This document shows positions 50,664-61,300 of a stretch of DNA of 64,000 bases, in pieces (position 1 is the first letter of the stretch; each line of letters opens with the position of its first letter). This DNA comes from UBA3263 sp964508865. GTDB taxonomy: Bacteria > Bacteroidota > Bacteroidia > Bacteroidales > Muribaculaceae. Made by a program: the position numbers and the translations under genes. Location of the stretch: positions 1-64,000 of the forward strand of contig CAZDVP010000001.1 in NCBI GenBank assembly GCA_964508865.1. Reading direction: 5' to 3'. The notes below the pieces were generated by a model. The model searched no databases. It saw nothing but the letters and a program-made list of their open reading frames with translations, and was not told where the DNA came from.

Positions 50664-52525
50664 TGTCAGAAGCCAAATTAAATTTTAACCCCGATACCCT
50701 CGATCCTTCATCTGCATTATACGACCTTTATTCAAGGTTGTATCAGGGTATGCACGATGCAAATGAAGTAGATGTTCCGGATTTTACTTCCAATCCACCA
50801 TATCTAACCAATAGTGATGGCTCTATAAAGAAAGATGATTTGGGTGTACCCCAAGTCGATCATGGTGCCATCGCTACGAAATTATCAGAGTTCTCAGATA
50901 TTTTGATGAAGAACTCAGCCTATCTTTTTGCCAGTGCTATATTAACAGTAGTTGGTGGTAATTCCGGTGGCGGTGGAACTGCTGGGGTTGGCTTTGTTTC
51001 TCGTAATGGTGATTCAATGGTAGGCAAATTATCTGCCAATTATGGGTTTGAATCTGGTATGAATGGTACAAAGATTTTCGAGACCATAATTGATGCGGAT
51101 TCAAACTCTTGGGCCATTGTTACCGGAAGCCTTAGAGTAACTGATGATGCGACTGTGGGTGGCCAGCTAAATCTTTCTGAAAAGGGCATTTATTTCGGAG
51201 GCAATCAGGTCATCAGTTATGGCAATTCTACGCTTAATATAGTAAATCAGAATATTGCTTTCAAAGGCGATATTACTGTCGATGGTTCATTTGAATTAGG
51301 TCAGGTCACAATAAATCAGAACGGCATATTCTGGGATGGTAAAGAGTTTTATCATAGTGGAAATAGCAATAAGTCTGATGTGGATTGGACTATGAAGGAT
51401 GCCAATGTATATGGCAACTTGGAGGTCAAAGGCTCCGCTACACTTGATGGAAGACTGACTGCTTTGAAAGGATTTGACCTTGGAGAATTAGGTCAAAAGC
51501 TGTTCTACAGTGAAGTTAAAGATGTTACAGCAGATGACGGCACCGTTACCCAGGTTCCATATATTACATTAGCGACCGATCTCTCTATTGTCGATGGGTA
51601 CGGAATTAAGTTTGATGATTTGTATATCGTCAAGACAAGAACCGGAAGCACCAAGGTAGTCTCATTCTCCGCCCCAGGAATGGTAATGAATCTCGGTGAT
51701 TCAAATGAAAGAGATGCAGACGGGAATCCCATAACGCCTACTCAATATATTGCTCTTCAGGCGAATATTAAGAATTATAACGGAGCCTATGATATGGTCT
51801 CTTATAATGGCGATGGTAACTTCCCCAACTCTTTTAGTGCTGGCTGTTATAATTCCGGTCCCACCGTTATACGCACATTTGCGACAGATGCAGATAATTG
51901 TGGAATTGTGGTGCCTCGTCAGGTAAGGTTCGGTTCGGTTTCCGGCCCGATGCTCTATGGAGATGGGGCGGCGTTGAAAGGCACAATGCCTTATACGGTC
52001 AATACAGGTGGATCTTCGACCATATATTCAATCCCCTTCTCGGCCTACTATGGAGAGACAACTTCCTTGTTTAAGGCACAGAACTCTACATGGTCTGCCA
52101 CCCTCAGATTGGACACTGATGCAGAGTTCTTTGGGTTTGAGAAGCCTATTGAAGCAATTTTTTTCTCAGTAAAAAGTGAGCAGTATAAAACTCGCTTACA
52201 GGAAAATGCTCTATTCTTTGATGACGGCAAGTTCTTAGAAGGGGTAACTGACGGCATTAGACATACCGGAAATTCTTACTTCGACGGAAGCCTCTCGTCT
52301 TTTGACCCAGATAACGGCACTCCCAGTTTTTCAAGTGGGTTTGCCGGAAAAGGTTGGGCGATTATGGAAGATGAAACGTATGGCGGTATTCATGCCACCT
52401 TCGATACAATCACCATTCGCAAAAAGGCGAGATTCTATGAGCTTGAAGTTCAAAAAATATCAGTAACCAATGGATCTCTCTGGGTAAGCGACTCTTGCTC
52501 TGGAGATGAAGTAAGAGAATTATAA
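50663..52525 (+). CDS. Tail fibre or baseplate wedge protein, 620 aa
   Basis: Helical N-terminus (DPSSALYDLYSRLYQGMHDA), then a Gly-rich hinge (GGNSGGGGTAG) and long beta-repeat region (VSRNGDSMVGKLSANYGFES, GSLRVTDDATVGGQLNLSEK, KGDITVDGSFELGQVTINQN). This build is usual for trimeric fibre shafts attached to the baseplate. No enzymatic motif was seen. Confidence 0.6.
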   Translation: MSEAKLNFNPDTLDPSSALYDLYSRLYQGMHDANEVDVPDFTSNPPYLTNSDGSIKKDDLGVPQVDHGAIATKLSEFSDILMKNSAYLFASAILTVVGGNSGGGGTAGVGFVSRNGDSMVGKLSANYGFESGMNGTKIFETIIDADSNSWAIVTGSLRVTDDATVGGQLNLSEKGIYFGGNQVISYGNSTLNIVNQNIAFKGDITVDGSFELGQVTINQNGIFWDGKEFYHSGNSNKSDVDWTMKDANVYGNLEVKGSATLDGRLTALKGFDLGELGQKLFYSEVKDVTADDGTVTQVPYITLATDLSIVDGYGIKFDDLYIVKTRTGSTKVVSFSAPGMVMNLGDSNERDADGNPITPTQYIALQANIKNYNGAYDMVSYNGDGNFPNSFSAGCYNSGPTVIRTFATDADNCGIVVPRQVRFGSVSGPMLYGDGAALKGTMPYTVNTGGSSTIYSIPFSAYYGETTSLFKAQNSTWSATLRLDTDAEFFGFEKPIEAIFFSVKSEQYKTRLQENALFFDDGKFLEGVTDGIRHTGNSYFDGSLSSFDPDNGTPSFSSGFAGKGWAIMEDETYGGIHATFDTITIRKKARFYELEVQKISVTNGSLWVSDSCSGDEVREL

Positions 52526-52526
52526 C

Positions 52527-54968
52527 ATGGCAGTAATTGATTACTCTAAATATCAAATCTTGTTGTTTCCTGATACCAAGAAAGTTCAGGGATTACAGAC
52601 AGGTGATATTGTGCGCCGCCAATATTTTGACGGCTCTAATATTATATATTCTCTTATGGCCGTTTTGGATTACGGCGTGGAAAGAAAGCAGAACCCCACG
52701 ACATCGCTTTATGAAGAACGTCCGTATTTTATTGGGGCTTTACTTGAAGGCGATGTACCAAAACAGAATGAGCTGCTGGATTTTGCCAGAATTACAAATC
52801 TATTCAATGTCGATAGATCCGGAGCATTGTATCTCACTGCTTCAGATGACCAATCGCCTTTTATGGATGTTGTTGATGGTATAGGTCGCAACGAAAGTTT
52901 GTCATGGCCGGAGAATATAGCCTCGGATGATTTTGAAGATCCTAAATCCCAGTATATCGTAGATGGGAAAGGGCAGCTTCATACTGCATACACACCTTAC
53001 AGTCTGGGAAATAATCGTGTTTTAACCGTTACTCGATTGGCTGCAAAATCCAATGATTTTGAAGGGTTAAGACAGGATTTTTATCAATTTATTAAAAAGC
53101 CTAATGAGGTTTTAGTGTCATATAAGATTCGTGCTTCAAAAGCAATACAACTTCAAACCTCTTTAGGGTATCAAAGTGATTTACGAATAGACGCGGAATG
53201 GACGGAATCTGTAACGACTGAATGGCGATATATATTTCGAGTAGCCACAGTTGAATATTCCGGTAGGCATTTAAGAACCTTCAAAATAAACATGGGGGAT
53301 TTGGCAATCGGAGACGAGGTTCAAATTGCAGATTTCAATATCATACTACTGTCGAGCGTTGCCAACTTTGCCGCAGCCAGTGCCACCAGAATCGGCAAGT
53401 TAGATGGTATTGTTGATCCTGTTTTTGGACGTTTGACCGGCTATGGGGCATACCTTCAGAAATTATATGCCGCCAATGCTGCGCACGTTTCCGGTACTCT
53501 TACAGCCGGAGATGAAAATGGATTTGGAGCAACTTTTTATGCTGGTAAAATCCACAGGAACTGTTTTATCAATTCTTTGGATGTGAACTTCCAGGGTAGT
53601 GTTACTTTGGCAGACACGGCTGTAATTAACCCAACAGGTGTAGGCCATGTGTATTCAATCAGTTCACTGCAAAAAATGTTTGCCCAGACTAATGAATGGC
53701 TGGTTAACCATCTCGGTAAAAGATATTGTTTCTCGTTTTGGGCTTACTCTAAATGCCCTGGAACGATTGGAATCAAGCAGAATGATAAAGTAGTTGGCTC
53801 TATCCATATTGCTTCCGACCAAACGCATGAATGGCGTAGGGTTCATGTTTATTTTGATTTACTCTTAGGTGACGTAACAGATGCAGACTTAATTCTCAGT
53901 ATTGTACCCAGTTTTGAAACTTCAGAATTTGATTCGATTTCTGGTGGAACTCAAAATATTGATGCGCATCTTTTATATTTCACCGCCCCTCAATTAGAGT
54001 CAGGTGAGAATGTAACTCAATACCAGCCTACTGACAGTGAACTCAATTACACTGATGAGTATGGTGCGTGGCTGGCACGAGGTGGTATTGGAGGTACTAT
54101 ACAGAACCCACTCCTTCAGCTGAATATGAAGGATATTGATGAAAATGGGGTTGAACATCAAGGAACTATCGGCACAAGAACTAAGTCGTTTGCATTACGT
54201 ACAGATGGTTCCGGATATTTAGCAAATCATAACATTAAGTGGGATTCAGATGGTAAAGTCACCTTTGGTCAAGACGTAACTCTTAATTGGGAAAATCTAT
54301 CTGATAGTGCGCACGACAATATGGCTAACCGCTATATGAGAATTGTCGGAGATGATACATTTACAATTATCGGGCAAGAAAATACGACTGTTGGTAAAAC
54401 CTACAGTCCGGCTTCTATAAAATTGTCCCTGGAAGAAGTAGGATTTCAATCTACTTCCAGTCAACGCCAATGGTATTACCGATATGGGGGTGAGTTTGTT
54501 CCCATTGAGGGTGCAAATGGTTCCTTCATTGAAATCACACCGGATTCCCCTTGGTGGAGTGGTGAGAGTGCAGTTACCTTCCAATGTGTGATAGTATTAA
54601 ATGCCTCACGCACTTATACAGACACATTTACAGTTAAGAAACAATACGTTCAAGGATATACTGTTGAAGTAACGTCTTCTAAGGGACTTGCCTTTCAGAA
54701 TGGAAAATGTCAGACCATATTAACTGCACGGGTTTACTATCAGGGTAAATTGGTTGATAGAGAGTATGCTTTGAACAACTTTGTATTCAATTGGTATCGG
54801 TACAAAACGAGCGATCTGGAAAACCCAGTATTATTTACTGATTTAGATGATCCAGACAATCCCGATACTATTACTCTTGACTACGATTTAGACGGCAGCG
54901 AGATATTTGTCTGCGAATTGGCCACTGCGGACTATTTTGATTATACATTCCCCATTTTATTTTTATAA
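52527..54968 (+). CDS. Tail fibre-associated protein, 813 aa
   Basis: Starts with a small domain (VQGLQTGDIVRRQYFDGSNI, IYSLMAVLDYGVER), continues with carbohydrate-binding-like beta domains and an Ig-like segment near the C-terminus (GYTVEVTSSKGLAFQNGKCQ). Repeats such as AHVSGTLTAGDENGFGATFY suggest a shaft. Typical of Bacteroidales phages with DGR-variable fibres, where this gene precedes the receptor-binding protein. Confidence 0.6.
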   Translation: MAVIDYSKYQILLFPDTKKVQGLQTGDIVRRQYFDGSNIIYSLMAVLDYGVERKQNPTTSLYEERPYFIGALLEGDVPKQNELLDFARITNLFNVDRSGALYLTASDDQSPFMDVVDGIGRNESLSWPENIASDDFEDPKSQYIVDGKGQLHTAYTPYSLGNNRVLTVTRLAAKSNDFEGLRQDFYQFIKKPNEVLVSYKIRASKAIQLQTSLGYQSDLRIDAEWTESVTTEWRYIFRVATVEYSGRHLRTFKINMGDLAIGDEVQIADFNIILLSSVANFAAASATRIGKLDGIVDPVFGRLTGYGAYLQKLYAANAAHVSGTLTAGDENGFGATFYAGKIHRNCFINSLDVNFQGSVTLADTAVINPTGVGHVYSISSLQKMFAQTNEWLVNHLGKRYCFSFWAYSKCPGTIGIKQNDKVVGSIHIASDQTHEWRRVHVYFDLLLGDVTDADLILSIVPSFETSEFDSISGGTQNIDAHLLYFTAPQLESGENVTQYQPTDSELNYTDEYGAWLARGGIGGTIQNPLLQLNMKDIDENGVEHQGTIGTRTKSFALRTDGSGYLANHNIKWDSDGKVTFGQDVTLNWENLSDSAHDNMANRYMRIVGDDTFTIIGQENTTVGKTYSPASIKLSLEEVGFQSTSSQRQWYYRYGGEFVPIEGANGSFIEITPDSPWWSGESAVTFQCVIVLNASRTYTDTFTVKKQYVQGYTVEVTSSKGLAFQNGKCQTILTARVYYQGKLVDREYALNNFVFNWYRYKTSDLENPVLFTDLDDPDNPDTITLDYDLDGSEIFVCELATADYFDYTFPILFL

Positions 54969-54970
54969 CA

Positions 54971-55192
54971 ATGAGTATCAGTCCATTAAATATAGAAACG
55001 AAGACTACCAATCAAGGTACGTCTTCGGCTGGTAAATTGACTGCACTGGAGTTCAACGCTTTAGTTAGCAAGGTCAATGAAATGATTGCCACCATGAACA
55101 AAACGGTTTATATCACACAAGATGAATATGATGCACTGGTGGAGAGCAATTCTCTTGTTGATGATGTGGAATATAACATTTTCGAGGAATGA
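54971..55192 (+). CDS. Small fibre-linked protein, 73 aa
   Basis: Contains LTALEFNALVSKVNEMIATM, a helix that resembles the N-terminal connector segments of fibre proteins, and a YITQDEYDALVES segment. Two bases after the fibre gene, four-base overlap with the next. May be a connector. Confidence 0.55.
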   Translation: MSISPLNIETKTTNQGTSSAGKLTALEFNALVSKVNEMIATMNKTVYITQDEYDALVESNSLVDDVEYNIFEE

Positions 55193-55365
55193 TTACTCGT
55201 AACCAAATTGAACTTTCCGCACGATACTATGGCTCTAAGACAATCACTGCCGTGTATCGAGGAGCTAAATTGTTGTGGGAGGCCGTCAATAGCTGCTTCG
55301 GAAGCGGCTTTTGGATCCGAGAGAAGCCGTGGAGTCGTGCTGACGCTTGGAAGAGGAATATATAA
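55189..55365 (+). CDS. Small conserved protein, 58 aa
   Basis: ATG 55189 to TAA 55363-55365, coupled by ATGA to the previous gene. MITRNQIELSARYYGSKTIT, then AVYRGAKLLWEAV and a Trp-rich, basic end. Proteins of this form recur just before receptor-binding genes of Bacteroidales phages; role unknown. Confidence 0.6.
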   Translation: MITRNQIELSARYYGSKTITAVYRGAKLLWEAVNSCFGSGFWIREKPWSRADAWKRNI

Positions 55366-55380
55366 ATCAACCTTACAAAT

Positions 55381-58300
55381 ATGGCTAAAAAAGCAATTGC
55401 AGTAAAAGGTTACATCCCTGACATCAGCACTCCCTGGGAGTGGATAGATGAGAATGGGCAATTGAAAGCCTATGATGGAGAGTCTGTAGAGAACTTGCTA
55501 CGGCGTGTTATTTCTGACTTGCAGACCACCAAAGTAGGTTATTTCGTCATTCCTCAAAATAAGGAAACTGACGGATATTATCACTTATGGGGATTTGCCA
55601 GTCAAAGCGATTACAGCGATTATCTTACTGATCCTGTTAGTAACGCTTCGCTACGTCTGCTTAACACTGCAATTCCGATTTTGGAGGAGCAGGGAGGAGT
55701 CAGCAATATCGTTACTCTGACTCGAAACTCAGCGGCAAGTATCGTTACCAGCAAAGCAGAGGCAAGCGTAGAGGTATCATATCTGTGGCAACAGTACAAT
55801 CCTATTACTAAGGAAACTACAGACCAGGATGAAGATGCCACTATCATTGTATCTTGCCGAACACAAAATGCAAATGGCACATGGGGAGCGTGGGATTCCA
55901 GTAAGGAGTTTACCGTCTCTATCCAATCTGGACAGACTAAGACCATCGACCTAAGTAAATTGCTGACTTCTGACGCAACTTATCAGATTCGTTTGGTTGC
56001 AACCGGTGAAACAAGCGAGATTTCTGCCAGCCCTGTAACTGTAAGCATTGTGTATTCAAACGTGGCGGCAAAGTATGAAGGCCAGATTGCAACCGCTTAT
56101 CAAGGCAGTAGCATCCAGCTTCCTTTCCGTATTTCAGGTAGCGTACAAAAGCAGCTTAGAATCAAAATTGGTAACTATACCAAAAACTTCACACTTGGCA
56201 CTACGACTTATACCGATAATACGTATGGTGCTACTTTGACTCAGGCTGAATTTGGACTAACTCGTGGGGCTGTCAAGGCTGAAGCATGGATCGCGTTTGG
56301 TGAAGGATATGCTGCTGAAACGGAGCATCAAGAGTTTCAGTTTATTTACCTCCCTGAGAATGACACCATCACTACTCCTATTTTGGCTGTCACGGACATC
56401 ATGGAGGAATTTCAGAACTGGACCCGTGCAACGATTTTCAGATATGCCATATACAATCCGCAGTCTGACGAAACATTCTTACGCATAACCCTTCAGGATC
56501 GCACAACAGGTCAAATCTACATCCAAAAGGATATAACCTGTATGAATGGTGAAAGTTATGAGTTTGACGAGAACTTCGGCATGGAGTATGAAGGAGATGA
56601 GCAGCCTACTACTATTCAGGCCCAGGCTACCTTTGTCAACGCCTCCGGCCTGACTTATGGTAACAATATTAACTTCACTGTTGACAATTCAGAGAACTTT
56701 GCTCCAACAAAAGGCGCAAATTTGATTCTTTCGCCTGAAAAACATAGTCTTGTTATTGATGGCGAGGATTACGACGTTGCTGATCTTATCACTGACAAAG
56801 ATGATACCAACAGCGGATGGAAGACAAATACTGAGTTTGATTCAACCGGAGCGCAAGTCAATGTACCTGTCCTCAGTATTGCTGCCGGCAACAAACTGAC
56901 GATTCCGTATGAACTTTTCAATTCAAATACCGGCCACAACAACAATGGTGTCGAAGGTTCGATTACGATAGAATTTGACATAAAAGTAAAAAATATCGTA
57001 AGTAACGCTCCAATCATTGACGCTTCAGCACCCTTTGACAAGGCGTACACCGGATTGAAGTTCTACCCGACAAGAGCAGTGTGTCTTAGCCAGAATAATA
57101 ATTCAGAGGATATTTGCGATGCGACTTTCTGTGAAGAGACACGTGAGCACATAGCGATTAACATTATCCGCAATCTTCGTGGTGAAGGATTGAATCTGGT
57201 TCGTTTCTACATCAATGGTAAATCGAACCGTTCATACATTTACACTGATGAGGATAATTTCATACCTATCGGTGCAAATGGCGCACAAAATCTTGTTATT
57301 GGCTCTGATGATGCCGATATTGATATTTATGGATTGCGTGTTTATAAAGATCAGCAGCTTGGCTCCGTTCAGATTCAGAATGACTATATGGCTGGTATGC
57401 CGACCATTGAAGATAAGAAAAAGTTCAAACGTTTCAATTCAATCTACAACGGTACGGAAATCAGTTACGACCAGTGTAATGCGATGGGTCTTAACACGAT
57501 TCTTCGTAAAATTCCACAGGGCGGTCATTATCCTTCTCGTGAAAATCAGGACAAACAGAAGAACGTTACCATAGATGTTCGTATCTTCAAAGAACGTGGT
57601 AATGCTGAAAGTCTTGACCGTAAGCATAGTGGCACATTTGTAGGTATGACCGATAAAGGTCAGGGAACCAGCGCGAAAGGTTACTATTGGTGGAATATCT
57701 CTGATGGCTTTGAAGATGACGTAGAGATAGCTGCCGACGCATACGACCCCTCAGATCCTACCCATTACACAGCTGATGGTAAATATTTCAAAAAGATTTC
57801 GTACTTCAATTCATTAGACGGTATCAGTCAGGTTTATGCAAGCAAGTATGAAATCGAGGATGGCCGAGGGGGAATAACTAAACTGGTTGGTAAGTGTAAT
57901 TACGCTTCTCCCATGCAGAGCCATAAATTAGGAGGCGTTTGGGCTTACGATGAACTTTGGCAACTTCTTGTTAACGATGGTTCCGGCGGTCGTACCGTGC
58001 TTCAAGATACTCATGCCGCTTGTTATGAACTGCCCTTCCTTTGCTTTTATCAAATAGGCAATGGTACTCCTATATTCTGTGGATTCCAGACTTGGGGTAG
58101 CGGCAAAGGCGATAAAAAGACCTTTGGCTACGACAAGAAGAAATCCCCAGGATATATGTGTGTGTCCGGAGCGGATAATGGTGCCGTTGCTGCTCTATTC
58201 CAAATGCCTTGGTTGGTAAGCAAAAACACTCAGGGCGCATGGAGCGGCAATGTCTACGCTAAGAGCGTGACAATCAATACCGGTGACGTTAAGAATGGAT

Positions 58301-61300
58301 ATTGTTATAAGAGCGGTGTCAGTGACAACCTTGCGTTTGAGGTTGAGATAGGTAGCAAATATGATGGCGGAGAGACCGATAAAGGGGTTCTCCGAATCGC
58401 AGATGAAGCAAAAGGAGAAACCGAGACAACTCTTTATACTCATTTTGCTGATTTCTGTAATTTCATCTGCTCTTGTTCACCGTTACTGAAACCGTATGCA
58501 GGCACTGAGGCTCAACTCATTGCTGATAGTGCCAATCTTAAAAATGATCATCAGTATTGGTTGTTTAATACCGGGCCGGATCGTTATAAAGTTTACTACT
58601 ACAATCCTCTGACCGCTAAGTTTGAACAGCTTCCAAAGGTTGCTACAAAATGGGGCGCAGATGGTCGTGCGTCTCAATTTGGTTCTCCTACTTTAACGTC
58701 ACAGTTGGCTGGTGTAACCGTTACCATTGACTCTGTTGAAGGTAAGACAAGCATGACATTAGAAGAGGCAATGGACACGCTTGGTACGTCAGATATGAAT
58801 GTAGTTAACGACCTCTTCTGTAAGGCTCGTGTAGCATACTTCAAAGCTCATGCTGATAGTTACCTCGATGTTGTCGATGTAATCTTCCACCAGTGCTTCT
58901 GTAAATTGTTCGGAGCGACTGATAATCGCACCAAGAATACTTATTACTGGATAGACCCGGCAATAGATAAACTTGTACGTCTGAAGCAGGATGACCTTGA
59001 CACAATTCTGGCTACCGATAACCAGGGCCGTCAGACTAAGCCTTACTATGTGCTCGAACATACTAAGGATAGTAACGGCAGCAACTACTGGAATGGTGAA
59101 AACAATATCCTGTACACTCTGATTGAACGTGCATATCCTGATCGTATGCGTAACATGATGCGTGATATATTCTCCAGAATGTCTCAGATTGCAGGCAGCG
59201 TGGAGGAATATATGCAGAAGCGTTTCTACTGGGTGCAGGAATATTTCCCTGCTGTAGCCTACAACGAGACCAGTCGTGTACTTTATGAGGTGGCTCAGGT
59301 GAAATTGATGAACGGCCTCATTGATGTCAGTCAAGACCCGATTACTCAGGCTGTGGGAGATCAGCTGGAGTGCGAAAAGCAGTTCATGTCACAGCGTCTT
59401 CCTATGCTGATGTCATGGTGTGAATATGAAACGGGTGGTGATGGAACCCTATCTTTCCGTTCCGTAGACACACTTGATGGCTCTCAGGCGGTTTACGACC
59501 TCGAATATACGGCTTATCAATACATTTATCCGAAAATGTCTCTTGGTGGCGCAATGCCTTCAATTTATGCCAAGGTAAATGGAGAATGGGTTTTACAGGA
59601 CGGTAGTGAACCATATCTATGCGCTCCTGGTGAAACGGTGCGAATGGTGGTTACAGCCAGTGTGTCCAATCAGCAATTTACCTTACGTTGGCTGCATTAT
59701 GCACAACGGATTGGTAATATTGGAGCACTCTCTTGTGGAGATGAGGGTTCTATTACGATTGTTGGTAAAAGACTTCGTAAACTGGAATGTTGGTCTCCTG
59801 ATGGCACTCCTATTGAGTTTCATCCTAAAGGCATTTCAATTTTGAACTGTCGCAATCTGGAAGAAGTCAACTTGACCAACGCTTCTTCTTTCTCCGGCGG
59901 CTTTTCTTTTGATTTGCCTCGACTAAAGAAACTGTTGCTCAAAGGGTCTGCCTACACCAGCGTAACATTGCCTAAAACCTCTACCTTAACACAAGTCTCA
60001 TATCCGGCATCTATTAACTCGATTATCGTAAATGGTCAGCCGAACCTGAGTAGTATTTCTGTAGAGAGCATGGCGAATGTTCGTACACTGAGGGTGATCG
60101 GACAGCACAAGATTCAGACCCAGACTCAGCCTCTCGTGCAACTTGCATATTCTCAGGGGCAGAATGTTAATTCTGTAACTATGGAGAATATCGCATGGGT
60201 CGGTATGTCTGTGAACGTATTGATTTGGCTTCAGAATATGAAGGCGAGTCTTACCGGGTCAATTGGTTTGTCTGATAATTTGACTTATGCGACAAAGGCA
60301 TCGTTGGTAGAAACTTATGGTGATATTGACAGTCAGACTAATGATTTGTATGTAACTTACAATAAATACAACATCACCGGCTTCAATATTAAGGGTAACA
60401 CCTATATGTCTCAACTTGGATTATATCCCTATACGATTGCTCCTGTGCCGACACGAGGTAACGATGTGGCTATCAAAAATGGCAAACTCGATATAGAATG
60501 GTCAATAGAAGAAGGTGGTCAAATATATGCAACCTTTGAAGATGCAGTGGCCGGCTTGTTGAAAGTCTCACAGCTGGATGCAAGTGGTACCGACACTCGC
60601 TATGCTATCACTTGTAAATTGACCCGAACTAATGGCCAGACTATTACCAATTCTGTTCAAGTTGGATTCTACCTTCGAGTTCCTAAAATCGGAGACTTTG
60701 CTTATGCAGATGGTACCTTCGATGACCAGTTCCAGCGAGACAAGACGGTTGTAGGCGTGGTGTACAAGATCGACCCGATGTATCAAGGCGAAGGTGATGA
60801 AGCACCTACCACTTACTCCGGTTATAACAAGCCTACAAATGCAGTGCTTGAAAATAAGCAGCTTGTTGGCTATAGAGTGCTGATTGACAGCAAAGAAGAT
60901 GCGGTAATTAAAAGCACTGATTCTTTCATCAATACAGCAAGTAATGCTTGGGGTCTTTATAATGAAGGCTCAACTGGAGTACATGGAACGAATGGTTTTA
61001 CTACTGAGATGGGCAATAAGATTCAGGCTCAAATAGGTAGTAATGCTTTCGACACTCCGATTCCGAATATTGGAAACACGAGCGAATGGTCATCCGGTTG
61101 GTATTTGCATCGAGGCACCTACTTCAATAGTGAGGAATCCGATGGGTTCAAACAGTTCTCATCTGGTGCCCCAGCAGACTGGGATGGTAAAAACAAAACC
61201 CGGAAGATTGTACGTCACATGGAAAGTATCTTCAATGGTTATCTGATGGGTGAGTTCAACGAGGACATTCTTACAGAATGGGTTGAAGAGACTGAGAATG